A DNA stretch of 52,676 nucleotides from Thermoanaerobaculia bacterium (lineage in GTDB: Bacteria; Acidobacteriota; Thermoanaerobaculia; Multivoradales; JAHEKO01), in assembly GCA_947259925.1 (NCBI GenBank), contig CAMYOG010000033.1:1-52676 (forward strand), written 5' to 3'. The notes under the pieces were generated by a model. That model ran no database searches. It was not told the origin of the DNA and saw only the letters and a list, made by a program, of their open reading frames with translations. The position numbers were made by a program, and so were the translations under genes. This document shows, piece after piece, positions 37,824 through 45,783 of this stretch. Every line of letters starts with the position of its first letter. The first letter of the stretch is position 1.

Positions 37824-38807
37824 CTAGGAAGCCGCCAGGTCTCGGTGCCAGGCGCTGATCGCCCGCTCCACGTAGGTTGCGCTGAAGGCGACCCAGACGT
37901 CGAACGGCGCCGGCAACGGCGGCTTCGCCGCCTGGGCGGGCGTAGCGCCGGCTTCGAACGAGCGTCGTGCCCGTTCCTCGAGAATCGAGGTGAGCTCGAT
38001 GTTGAGCTCCAGGAGCCGCGCCTCCCCGAGCGCGCCGTGACCGGGAACCCAGGTCCTGGCCGTGCGGTCACGGAGCGCTCGCAGGGTCGTCGACAGCTCG
38101 ATCGGCCGGGCGTCGACGAAGTTGGGAATCATGCGATTCCAGAGCAGATCGCCGCCGAAGCCGAGCTCGAGGTCGGGCAGCTCGACGACCACGTCGCTCG
38201 CGGTATGACCGCCACGAGGATGGAGGATCGCCTGACGGCCTCCCAGGTCGAGGACCGCGTCGTCGCCTTCGGCGACGATCGTCGCGGCGTCGAGTAGCGC
38301 CCGGCGCTCGTTCGCTTCCTGGTCGTCGTCGCCACCGGTCAGCCGGTCGAGGGTGGCGCGAGTGCCATGGAGCGCGGGCTGACGACCGTCGCGCAGGAAA
38401 CCGGTGAGGCCGCCGGTGTGATCGCCGTGGTAATGGGTGACGACGACGTCGGTAGGCCACCTGCCGGTCAGCTCCAGCGCCGCCTCGGCCACCCAGCGTG
38501 CGCCATCGCTGCCCGCGAACGCTTCGATCACCAGGACCCGCTCGCTGCCGGCGACGATGCCGCCGTTGCAGACCGTCTTGAAGTCCCGGTGGGCGAGCGG
38601 GGTCGAGGCGACCGCCCAGAGGCCGTCGGCCAGCCGCTCGATCGAACCCCAGTCGCCCCGTGGAAGCTCGCTGGCCGTGCCTCTGTCCGGGAGCCACAGG
38701 CCGCCCCCGGCGATCGTCCAGGCGGTGGCGCCGGCCAGGAGGTCGCGGCGGGTCAAGCCGTGACGATCGGTGTCGGGATCGATTCGAGAGCTGTCTGGGA
38801 GGGTCAT
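37824..38807 (-). CDS. TAT-exported metallo-beta-lactamase-fold hydrolase
   Basis: The 327-residue protein starts with a twin-arginine signal (GLTRRDLLAGATAW) and then the MBL fold: THYHGDHTGG as the HxHxDH metal motif, HPRGGHTASDVVV as the second histidine site, a LGFGGDLLW strand and WVPGHGAL as the last ligand. It resembles quinoprotein-relay/SoxH-like MBL proteins that sit near sulfur or alcohol oxidation genes; the function here is unknown. The start has AAGGAG at good spacing. It is divergent from the sigma-54 regulator. Confidence 0.87.
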   Translation of the reverse strand: MTLPDSSRIDPDTDRHGLTRRDLLAGATAWTIAGGGLWLPDRGTASELPRGDWGSIERLADGLWAVASTPLAHRDFKTVCNGGIVAGSERVLVIEAFAGSDGARWVAEAALELTGRWPTDVVVTHYHGDHTGGLTGFLRDGRQPALHGTRATLDRLTGGDDDQEANERRALLDAATIVAEGDDAVLDLGGRQAILHPRGGHTASDVVVELPDLELGFGGDLLWNRMIPNFVDARPIELSTTLRALRDRTARTWVPGHGALGEARLLELNIELTSILEERARRSFEAGATPAQAAKPPLPAPFDVWVAFSATYVERAISAWHRDLAAS

Positions 38808-38835
38808 CGGGGGCTCCTTGAGGTCGAGGTCGGCC

Positions 38836-38847
38836 GGTTCGCGAACC
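38836..38847. promoter_or_regulatory. 12-bp perfect palindrome in the divergent MBL/regulator region
   Basis: GGTTCGCGAACC is a perfect palindrome between the minus-strand MBL gene (start 38807) and the plus-strand sigma-54 regulator (start 38941). It lies 29 bp from the MBL start codon and could be an operator. No further copy was noticed in the window. Confidence 0.35.
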
Positions 38848-38940
38848 TTAGATCGCGCGGGCCGGGCGAGCAACCCGGCGGCCGAACCAGACACTATTCC
38901 ACTGCCGGCGGCGGGGGCGCATATGGCAAACTGAAATGGC

Positions 38941-40329
38941 ATGGACGAGACCGCTGATTCGCCGGTCGAGATACCGCCGGAGCTACCCCTCGACGAGCTG
39001 AGCGTGGTCTTCGGCTCACTCGGTCGGGCGCTTCTGTGCATCGACGAGTCGTTCCACGTCGTCCACGCCTCGAAGAGCTTCGACCTGTTGGTCGGTGGGG
39101 GAGCGACCGAGCGGCTCATCGGCCAGCCGGTGGGCCGGATTCTGGGTGACGGCCTGTTCGGGCCCGACGGCACGCTCAGGCGCGCGCTGGAGGCGGGGCA
39201 GCGGCGCGAGGGGTGGGGAGCGACGCTCGAGATCGAGGGCTACAGGCCGCGGCTGATCTCGGTCTCGTGTGCGCCTCTGCGGCACGAAGCGGGTACCCGC
39301 TGCGACCCGCGCGTCTCCTATCTGGCGGTGCTCCGGCCGAGCGAACAGACCGAGTCGCTCGGAGCTGCGGCGCCGACCCTCTTTTCGGGCATCCTGGCGC
39401 GCTCGGCGTCGATGCTCAAGATCTTCCAGCTGATCGAGCACCTCGGGGAGAGCGACGCCACGGTGCTGATCACCGGCGAGAGCGGAACGGGCAAGGAGCT
39501 GATCGCGCGCGCCATTCACATGCACTCGCGGCGCCGTGCGGCGAGGTTCGTGCCGGTCAACTGTGGAGCGATCCCCGAGCAGCTCCTGGAGAGCGAGCTC
39601 TTCGGCCACGTGCGCGGTGCCTTCACCGGTGCGATTCGGGATCGCGACGGCCGCTTCCAGCTGGCCTCGAAAGGGACCCTGTTCCTCGACGAGGTGGGCG
39701 ATCTGCCCCTCCACCTGCAGGTCAAGCTGCTGCGGGTCCTGCAGGAGCGGACGTTCGAGCGGGTCGGGGAGAGCACCTCGCGCACTTCGGAAGCCCGGAT
39801 CATCGCCGCGACCAATGCCGACCTCCGGCAGGCGTGCGCCGAGGGCACCTTCCGCGAGGATCTGTTCTATCGGCTGCGGGTGGTTCCGATCGAGGTGCCA
39901 CCCCTACGTCAGCGCCGCGAGGACATCGAGCCGCTCGCGCGCCACCTCCTGGAGCGCGTGGCTGCACGCTACGACCGATCGCTGCGGCTGGCTCCCGACG
40001 CGGTTCGAGAGATGCTCGCCTACTGGTGGCCCGGCAACGTGCGCGAGCTCGAGAATGCTCTCGAGTTCTCCCTCGCCGTCTGCCGTGGCGAGACGATCCA
40101 CGACCAGGACCTGCCGCCGGAAGTTCGGGACCGCTCGACGCCGCGGAGCGATGAGGCCTCGACCGCTCCCTCCGACGTCGGTCCCGGCGCCGATGAGGAC
40201 CCCGAGGCCGCCTCGCTGCGAGCGATTCTCGACGCCCACGGCTGGCGCCGTGAGGCCACGGCACGGGCGCTCGGGGTGAGCCGCACGACACTCTGGCGGC
40301 GGATGCGCGAGCTGCGGCTGCTGCAGTAG
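38941..40329 (+). CDS. Sigma-54 dependent activator (PAS, AAA+, Fis HTH)
   Basis: The 462-residue bacterial enhancer-binding protein has a PAS-like sensor (~20-135), an AAA+ domain with Walker A GESGTGKE at 179-186, the sigma-54 contact loop GAFTGA at 226-231, Walker B TLFLDEVGD, then WWPGNVRELENAL and a C-terminal Fis helix-turn-helix (WRREATARALGVSRTTLWRRM). The sensor carries C33, C110 and C121; the last two form a CX10C pair. It precedes a sulfur-metabolism operon that has a -24/-12 promoter and a palindrome array, so it probably activates that operon in response to reactive sulfur. Confidence 0.93.
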   Translation: MDETADSPVEIPPELPLDELSVVFGSLGRALLCIDESFHVVHASKSFDLLVGGGATERLIGQPVGRILGDGLFGPDGTLRRALEAGQRREGWGATLEIEGYRPRLISVSCAPLRHEAGTRCDPRVSYLAVLRPSEQTESLGAAAPTLFSGILARSASMLKIFQLIEHLGESDATVLITGESGTGKELIARAIHMHSRRRAARFVPVNCGAIPEQLLESELFGHVRGAFTGAIRDRDGRFQLASKGTLFLDEVGDLPLHLQVKLLRVLQERTFERVGESTSRTSEARIIAATNADLRQACAEGTFREDLFYRLRVVPIEVPPLRQRREDIEPLARHLLERVAARYDRSLRLAPDAVREMLAYWWPGNVRELENALEFSLAVCRGETIHDQDLPPEVRDRSTPRSDEASTAPSDVGPGADEDPEAASLRAILDAHGWRREATARALGVSRTTLWRRMRELRLLQ

Positions 40330-40363
40330 GCCTGCCAGTCGCGGCTCGCGAGCCCGACTTGAT

Positions 40364-40405
40364 GTTGCAACGTTGAAACATAAAGTTGCAACTTCCTGTT
40401 GCAAC
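40364..40405 (+). promoter_or_regulatory. Array of GTTGCAAC palindromes (candidate enhancer sites)
   Basis: The perfect 8-bp palindrome GTTGCAAC occurs at 40364-40371, 40385-40392 and 40398-40405, and a one-mismatch copy GTTGAAAC lies at 40372-40379. The last three copies have a regular 13-bp spacing. The array is 62-103 bp upstream of a -24/-12 promoter, the normal position for sites bound by a sigma-54 activator, and just downstream of the gene for one. Confidence 0.75.
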
Positions 40406-40466
40406 TGCCTCCGTCCGGAGATGTCTGAATCAGATTAAAGCCCTATAAATCAGTAGCTTAGAAGTT

Positions 40467-40482
40467 TGGCACGAGCTTCGCT
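40467..40482 (+). promoter_or_regulatory. Sigma-54 (-24/-12) promoter of the sulfur operon
   Basis: TGGCACG-AGCT-TCGCT has the complete TGGCACG -24 block and GC at the -12 block, with the required 12-base GG-to-GC distance; only one base differs from TTGCT. The expected start of transcription is near 40493, 35 bp before the SQR-like start codon. Confidence 0.8.
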
Positions 40483-40527
40483 CTGGGAACATAGCGAACG
40501 ACGCATGAGAGAGGAGAGCGAAGCCGA

Positions 40528-41769
40528 ATGAAACGACTCCTGATCCTGGGGGCAGGCACCGCCGGGACGATGGTCGCCAACAAGATGCGGACGCGACTCC
40601 CGGAGAGCTGGACGATCACGGTCGTCGACCCCGAAGAAAAGCACCTCTATCAGCCCGACCTGATCTTCCTGCCGTTCGGGCGGGTGCGCGCCGACAGGAT
40701 GGAGCGCCCGCGCCGTACGACGCTCGGCCGTGGCATCGAGTGGATCCAAGAAGCCGTCGACCGGATCGATCCCGACAAGCGGCAGATCGTTCTCGGTGAG
40801 AGCACGCTCGACTACGACCTGCTGGTGATCGCGACCGGCTCGCACATCCGGCCCGAGGAGACCCCCGGGATACTCGGCGATCACTGGTACCAGAGCGTCT
40901 TCGATTTCTACACCCTGAAGGGCGCGCTCGAGCTCCGATCGGCGCTCAGCGCATTCGAGGGTGGCCGGGTGGTGGTGAACGTGGTCGAGATGCCGATCAA
41001 GTGCCCGGTCGCGCCGCTCGAGTTCTCCTTCCTGGCCGACGAGTACTTCACCAAGAGAGAGATTCGGAACGACGTCGAGCTGATCTACGCGACCCCGCTC
41101 GACGGCGCCTTCACCAAGCCGGTCGCCTCGAAGGTCCTCGGCTCGATGCTGGGCGACAAGGGGATCCAGGTCGAAGCCGAGTTCAACGCCGGCGAGGTCG
41201 ACGGCGAGAAGAACATCCTGCGCTCCTATGACGACCGCGAGATCGCCTACGACCTGCTGGTCACCGTGCCGACGCACATGGGCGCGCAGGTGATCGAAGA
41301 CTCCGGCCTCGGCGACCACCTCGGCTTCGTCCCGACGCACCCCAACACCCTCGTCTCCAAGACCGACGATCACATCTTCGTCCTGGGCGACGCCACCGAC
41401 TTGCCGACCTCGAAGGCGGGATCGGTAGCCCACTTCGAGGCCCACGTGCTGGCCGAGAACCTGGTGCGCGCGACCGAAGGTCGCAGCCTGCTCGAAGACT
41501 TCGACGGCCACGCCAACTGCTTCGTCGAGAGCGGCTTCGGCAAGGCGATGCTGATCGATTTCAACTACGACGTCGAGCCGCTGCCGGGCATGTACCCGCT
41601 GCCCGTGGTCGGGCCGATGTCGCTGCTCAAAGAGACCCGCTTGAACCACCTCGGGAAGCTGGGCTTCCGCTGGGCGTACTGGAACGCCCTGCTGCCCGGC
41701 CGACCGATCCCGGTGCCGAACCAGATGTCGATGACCGGAAAGAGAGAAACGGCCGCGTCCGCGGCCTGA
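40528..41769 (+). CDS. SQR-like FAD-dependent oxidoreductase
   Basis: The 413-residue flavoprotein has the FAD-binding LLILGAGTAGTMVA at the N-terminus, an ATGSHIRPEE second dinucleotide strand and FVLGDATDLPTSKAGSVAH near 290-310. Two cysteines sit where sulfide:quinone oxidoreductases keep their catalytic pair: C159 in IKCPVAPLEF and C331 in HANCFVES. No signal peptide is present, so it acts on the cytoplasmic membrane face, oxidising sulfide to sulfane sulfur and reducing quinone. It is the first gene behind the sigma-54 promoter. The substrate could also be another thiol. Confidence 0.85.
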   Translation: MKRLLILGAGTAGTMVANKMRTRLPESWTITVVDPEEKHLYQPDLIFLPFGRVRADRMERPRRTTLGRGIEWIQEAVDRIDPDKRQIVLGESTLDYDLLVIATGSHIRPEETPGILGDHWYQSVFDFYTLKGALELRSALSAFEGGRVVVNVVEMPIKCPVAPLEFSFLADEYFTKREIRNDVELIYATPLDGAFTKPVASKVLGSMLGDKGIQVEAEFNAGEVDGEKNILRSYDDREIAYDLLVTVPTHMGAQVIEDSGLGDHLGFVPTHPNTLVSKTDDHIFVLGDATDLPTSKAGSVAHFEAHVLAENLVRATEGRSLLEDFDGHANCFVESGFGKAMLIDFNYDVEPLPGMYPLPVVGPMSLLKETRLNHLGKLGFRWAYWNALLPGRPIPVPNQMSMTGKRETAASAA

Positions 41770-41788
41770 CCGAAAGGAGCCAAGGACA

Positions 41789-42106
41789 ATGCCGACCGCT
41801 GAATACGCTGGAAACGTCGTAGAGCTGAACGAAGAGGGATTCCTGGTCGATAGCTCGGAATGGACACCCGAGGTCGCGACCGGCCTCGCCGAAGAGGCGG
41901 GCCTCGGACCGTTGACCGACAAGCACTGGACGGTCCTGACCTTCTGCCGCGAGGACGCGGCGCAGCAGGGTCAGCCGCCGGGCCTGCGCCGCATCTCGAA
42001 GCTCTCGGGGGTCAACATGAAGGAGCTCTACCAGCTCTTCCCGAAGGGTCCCGGCAAGCTGGCGGCGAAGATCGCCGGCCTTCCCAAGCCACAAGGCTGC
42101 ATCTGA
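41789..42106 (+). CDS. TusE/DsrC-family sulfur carrier
   Basis: The 105-residue protein matches DsrC/TusE: LNEEGFLVDSSEWTPEVA at the start, LTDKHWTVLTFCRED, then YQLFPKGPGK and the C-terminal AGLPKPQGCI. C104 is the penultimate conserved cysteine. The second DsrC cysteine, eleven residues earlier, is A93 here, so this is the single-cysteine, TusE-like form that can carry a persulfide but not form the DsrC intramolecular trisulfide. A start with AAGGAG upstream is clear. Confidence 0.9.
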   Translation: MPTAEYAGNVVELNEEGFLVDSSEWTPEVATGLAEEAGLGPLTDKHWTVLTFCREDAAQQGQPPGLRRISKLSGVNMKELYQLFPKGPGKLAAKIAGLPKPQGCI

Positions 42107-42123
42107 TTGCGGAGGAGAAAGCG

Positions 42124-42651
42124 ATGACCACAACCACACTCGAAACCCCCGAGGTCAAGGAGGCCACCCAGGTCGAGGCCAAGCAGCCCAAGCCGATCGA
42201 GCACATCAGCATCATCTGCTCGAAAGGCACCCTCGACATGGCCTACCCGGGCCTGATCCTGGCCAACGCCGCGCGCATGAGCGGCATCGATGCGACGCTC
42301 TTCTTCACCTTCTGGGGCCTCGACATCATCACCGAGAAGACGCTCGACAGCCTGCACGTGGCCACCGTCGGCAACCCCTCGATGCACATCCCGACGATGG
42401 TCGGTGGCCTGCCCGGCATGGAGTCGATCGCGTCGACAATGATGAAGAAGGAGATGGAGAAGCTCGACATCCCGCCGGTGCGCGAGATGCTCGAGATCCT
42501 CTCCGACAGCGGCGCCAAGATCTACGCCTGCCGCATGGCGATGGACATGTTCCACCGCGAGGAGAGCGACCTGGTTCCACAGGTCGACGGCGTCCTGTCC
42601 GCGATGGACTTCTACGACAAGAGCGCCGGCGCCCAGCTGCTTTTCATCTGA
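42124..42651 (+). CDS. DsrE2-like (DsrE/DrsH family) sulfur-transfer protein
   Basis: The 175-residue protein follows the DsrE2 pattern: ISIICSKGTLDMAYPGLILANAA, TLFFTFWGLDII, a methionine-rich middle and KIYACRMAMDMF with C136, the usual sulfur-binding cysteine. C32 is a second candidate. The N-terminal ~25 residues are a Thr/Lys/Glu-rich tail. Such proteins accept and pass sulfane sulfur to TusA/DsrC-type carriers; here the TusE-like gene is directly upstream. The ATG has GGAGGAG in front. Confidence 0.87.
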   Translation: MTTTTLETPEVKEATQVEAKQPKPIEHISIICSKGTLDMAYPGLILANAARMSGIDATLFFTFWGLDIITEKTLDSLHVATVGNPSMHIPTMVGGLPGMESIASTMMKKEMEKLDIPPVREMLEILSDSGAKIYACRMAMDMFHREESDLVPQVDGVLSAMDFYDKSAGAQLLFI

Positions 42652-42706
42652 GGTTCCGCTCCGGACGCCGGCTCGATGCCGGCGCTCGGGACGAAAGGAG
42701 ACGATC

Positions 42707-44050
42707 ATGAGACGAGAACCGACCACGGTCCCAGCGGTTGTAGCGGTTCTGCTGCTGCTCTTGCCGGCCAGCCTGGCGGCGACCAATGGGATGTACATGA
42801 CCGGCTATGGGGCCGAGACAATGGGCCGGGGTGGTGTGAACCTGGCGATCTCCGACCGCTCGCTGGCTCTGAACTTCAATCCGGCCGGCATCAGCCAGCT
42901 CCAGGGCAACCACTTCTCGGTCAACCTGTCGCTGCTGGCCCCGTCCCTGGAGTACGAGAACGCGCTCAACCGGGCGTTCGACGGCGAGGACAAGATCTTC
43001 CCACTGCCGGCGATGGCCTACGTTCGGGGCGGCAAGGAGACACCCTGGACCTGGGGCGTCGGCTTCGTCGCCCAGGGCGGGATGGGCGCCACCTTCGAGC
43101 GCGAGCTGACCTTCTTCGGCACGGTCGACGAGACCTTCTCCGAAGTCCGATTCATGACCCTCAACCCGACTGTCGCCTACTCGATCAACGAGGACATGTC
43201 GATCGGAGCGGCGCTCAACATCGGCTACGCCGACGCCTCGTTCGCCCTCTTTCCCGATACCTCGTTCTTCAACCCGATCAACCCCGAGCAGAGCTTCTTC
43301 GGCGTCAACATGAAGCAGGCAGGTGGGCTGCAGACCAATTTGAGGCTCGGTTGGTGGTGGCGAGCGCAACCCAACTTCTCGGTCGGCCTCGTTTATCAGA
43401 CCGAGACCGAGAGCAGCTACGAGGACGGTGACCTGTGGATGAACTTCACCGGTCATCCGTTCGTCGGCCAGACGGTTCGCTACAAGGCCGACATGGAGGG
43501 ATTCACGTTCGCCGCGCAGGCCGGGCTCGGCATCGCCTTCCGTCCCGCCAGCCGCTGGATGGTCGGCGCCGACCTCAAGCGCTACTTCTGGGACGACGCG
43601 ATCGACTCGATCACCGTGCGCGCCTACGATCCCGACCTCGAGGGCGCTCCGCCGGAGGTGGTGCTGCCGCCGTTCGTCTTCAACTGGGAGGACCAGTGGG
43701 TGGTGGCGCTCGGCGCCGACTATCGCGCGACCGAGCTCCTGACCCTGCGCGGTGGCATCAACTACGGCGAGAACCCGGTTCCCGACGAGACCCTGACACC
43801 GCTCTTTCCGGCCAACATCGACCGTCACCTGTCATTCGGCGTCAGTTACCTGTTCGGCAACAAGCTGCTCGAGTTCGGTATCGAGAGGGCGTTCGACTCC
43901 GAGCAGGTCAACAACAACGCCAACCCGGCGGTGAATCCGTTCGGACCGGCCTCACGCGTCGAGCATAGCCAGTGGACCGCCAGCTTCGGCATCTCCTGGG
44001 CGCTCGACCGGCGCAAGGCGCGTTCGCCCAAGCCAGAGTGGGAGGACTGA
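42707..44050 (+). CDS. FadL/OmpP1-family outer-membrane transporter
   Basis: The 447-residue protein has a Sec signal (cleavage near SLAATNG), the family start of GAETMGRGGVNLAISDRSLALNFNPAGIS-type (FadL hatch region) and alternating hydrophobic beta strands to the end, closing in an aromatic WTASFGISWAL strand. FadL proteins let hydrophobic molecules diffuse through the outer membrane. In this sulfur operon a hydrophobic sulfur compound or sulfur itself is a possible cargo, which is inference. AAAGGAG precedes the ATG. Confidence 0.9.
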   Translation: MRREPTTVPAVVAVLLLLLPASLAATNGMYMTGYGAETMGRGGVNLAISDRSLALNFNPAGISQLQGNHFSVNLSLLAPSLEYENALNRAFDGEDKIFPLPAMAYVRGGKETPWTWGVGFVAQGGMGATFERELTFFGTVDETFSEVRFMTLNPTVAYSINEDMSIGAALNIGYADASFALFPDTSFFNPINPEQSFFGVNMKQAGGLQTNLRLGWWWRAQPNFSVGLVYQTETESSYEDGDLWMNFTGHPFVGQTVRYKADMEGFTFAAQAGLGIAFRPASRWMVGADLKRYFWDDAIDSITVRAYDPDLEGAPPEVVLPPFVFNWEDQWVVALGADYRATELLTLRGGINYGENPVPDETLTPLFPANIDRHLSFGVSYLFGNKLLEFGIERAFDSEQVNNNANPAVNPFGPASRVEHSQWTASFGISWALDRRKARSPKPEWED

Positions 44051-44052
44051 CC

Positions 44053-44430
44053 ATGAGAGCCATCACGATCATCACCGCCATCGCCCTGCTGGCCATCGCC
44101 GTCGGCTACCAGGCAGTGCCCGAGGCGTCAGCCTCGAACACGATCGCCAAGCGTGAGGCGCTGGCCTGCACCAACTGCCATGACAAGCCGGGGAGCAAGC
44201 TCCTGACCGATCGCGGCAAGTACTACGAGCTGATGTCGTCGCTCGAGGGCTACGACGAGCTCGAGGCGACCTTCAGCGAGTGCACGACCTGCCACGTCCG
44301 CAAGCCCGGTTCGCTCAAGCTGACCAAGAAGGGCAAGCAATTCCAGTGGATGCTGGAGGACATGGAAGGGCTGCGAGAGATGCTGCTCGGCCTCCACCCC
44401 ACGGCGGAAGTGCCCGATCCGGCCGACTGA
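44053..44430 (+). CDS. Exported dihaem c-type cytochrome
   Basis: The 125-residue protein has a signal segment (residues ~1-28, SASN) and two haem-binding motifs, C39TNC42H43 and C77TTC80H81, each followed by a short charged helix. It is probably a periplasmic electron carrier. It starts 2 bp after the FadL stop and is the last gene before a strong terminator. The second haem motif is followed by KPGSLKLTKKGKQF, which is similar to the segment after the first, suggesting an internal duplication. Confidence 0.9.
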   Translation: MRAITIITAIALLAIAVGYQAVPEASASNTIAKREALACTNCHDKPGSKLLTDRGKYYELMSSLEGYDELEATFSECTTCHVRKPGSLKLTKKGKQFQWMLEDMEGLREMLLGLHPTAEVPDPAD

Positions 44431-44433
44431 TAC

Positions 44434-44497
44434 GGGGGTCTTCTACCCCCTTCCCCCCGGGGGAGCAGCCAGTCCGAGCTGCTCCCTCTTTCTTCTT
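44434..44497 (+). terminator. Rho-independent terminator of the sulfur operon
   Basis: GGGAGCAGC (44461-44469) and GCTGCTCCC (44478-44486) form a perfect 9-bp stem around an 8-base loop, followed by TCTTTCTTCTT. A smaller stem GGGGGT/ACCCCC (44434-44439 with 44445-44450) lies just before it. The pair ends the operon 4-67 bp after the cytochrome stop. Confidence 0.85.
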
Positions 44498-44510
44498 GCC
44501 CCGAAGACTA

Positions 44511-44548
44511 ATGGCCGTCGATGCAACCAATATGGCTTCCACGGCCAT
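44511..44548. promoter_or_regulatory. Inverted repeat upstream of the MacA-like gene
   Basis: ATGGCCGT (44511-44518) and ACGGCCAT (44541-44548) are perfect 8-bp inverted arms separated by 22 bp, about 95 bp upstream of the efflux adaptor start. The size fits a dimeric repressor site. The remaining bases up to 44641 show no strong promoter. Confidence 0.35.
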
Positions 44549-44641
44549 CTGACTGGGTGAAACCGTGCGCGGCTCATGCCGTAGGATCAAGTAGAACGCG
44601 TCATTCTCCGGCCCACCCGGCGCCGGCAGTGGGGAAGTCCG

Positions 44642-45742
44642 ATGAAGAAGTTCCTCAAGATCGTCCTCGCGGTCGCCATTCTCGGCGCCGTGGCCTTCGG
44701 TCTGGTTCGCGCTACCCAGAGCGGTGGTGACGAGGCCAACGGCGTAACCCTGGTCAAGGTGGAGCGCGGCACGATCGTCGACAAAGCGCTCGCCACCGGG
44801 CAGATCGTGCCCGAGGAGGAGATCTCGGTAAAGTCCCAGATCTCGGGGATCGTCAAGGAGTGCTACGTCAAGGTCGGCGACCAGGTCCGGGCTGGTCAGC
44901 CGCTGGTGACGATCATCCCCGATCCGACGCCGCTCCAGCTCACCGAGGGCGAGCGCAACGTCGAGCTCGCCGAGGTCGCCCACAATCGGTCACGTGCGGC
45001 GTTCGAGCGCGAGCAGCGGATCTTCGAAGCGGGGCTGTCGGCGCGCGACCAGATGGACGCCGCCGAGGAGTCATTCGAGCAGACCCGGATCCAGCTCGAG
45101 CTGTCGAAGGAGCGGCTGGCGCTGCTCCGCGAGGGCAAGATCCAGAAGCGGGTCGGCGGCGTCGACTCGGTGATCCGCGCGCCGGCCGGCGGCACGCTGC
45201 TCGAAAGGCTGGTCGACCCGGGCGATCCGGTCGTACCGCTGACGACCTTCCAGGAGGGGACGCCGCTGATGAGCATCGCCAACATGGATCTCTTGATCTT
45301 CAAGGGGACCGTAGACGAGATCGACGTCGGCAAGCTCGAGGAGGGGCTGCCGGTGCGGATCGAGATCGGTGCGCTGCCGGCCGCAAGCGTCACCGGTAGG
45401 CTGCGGATGATCGCCCCGAAGGCCAAGGAGGAGGAGGGCTCGACGCTGTTCGACGTCGAGGTCGAGATCGAGGACCGGGGCGACGCCGTCCTGCGTGCCG
45501 GCTATTCCGCCAACGCCAACATCATCATCCAGGAGAAGACCGACGTCCACATCCTGCCGGAGCGACTGCTGGTTTTCGAGGACGACAAGACGTTCGTCGA
45601 GCTACCCGGCGCCGGGCCCGAGGACGAGCCGGAACGGCGCGAGGTCGAGATCGGCCTGAGCGACGGGATCAACGTCGAGATCGTCTCGGGTCTGAGCGAG
45701 AGCGACGAGGTGGTCGAGCGGCCGCCGCGAGAGATCGCTTGA
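44642..45742 (+). CDS. MacA-like periplasmic adaptor (membrane fusion protein)
   Basis: The 366-residue protein has an N-terminal anchor or signal (FLKIVLAVAILGAVAFGL), the paired lipoyl halves (VKSQISGIVKECYVKVGDQVRAGQPL and VDSVIRAPAGGTLLERLVDPGD-type), a coiled-coil hairpin between them (~100-165) and a C-terminal beta barrel. It links an ABC pump to an outer-membrane channel. It heads a unit with two permeases and an ATPase. No TolC-type gene is in the window. Confidence 0.9.
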   Translation: MKKFLKIVLAVAILGAVAFGLVRATQSGGDEANGVTLVKVERGTIVDKALATGQIVPEEEISVKSQISGIVKECYVKVGDQVRAGQPLVTIIPDPTPLQLTEGERNVELAEVAHNRSRAAFEREQRIFEAGLSARDQMDAAEESFEQTRIQLELSKERLALLREGKIQKRVGGVDSVIRAPAGGTLLERLVDPGDPVVPLTTFQEGTPLMSIANMDLLIFKGTVDEIDVGKLEEGLPVRIEIGALPAASVTGRLRMIAPKAKEEEGSTLFDVEVEIEDRGDAVLRAGYSANANIIIQEKTDVHILPERLLVFEDDKTFVELPGAGPEDEPERREVEIGLSDGINVEIVSGLSESDEVVERPPREIA

Positions 45743-45783
45743 TGGCACTCGGAGATCGAGGGTAAGTGGGAGCGATCCAGTAG

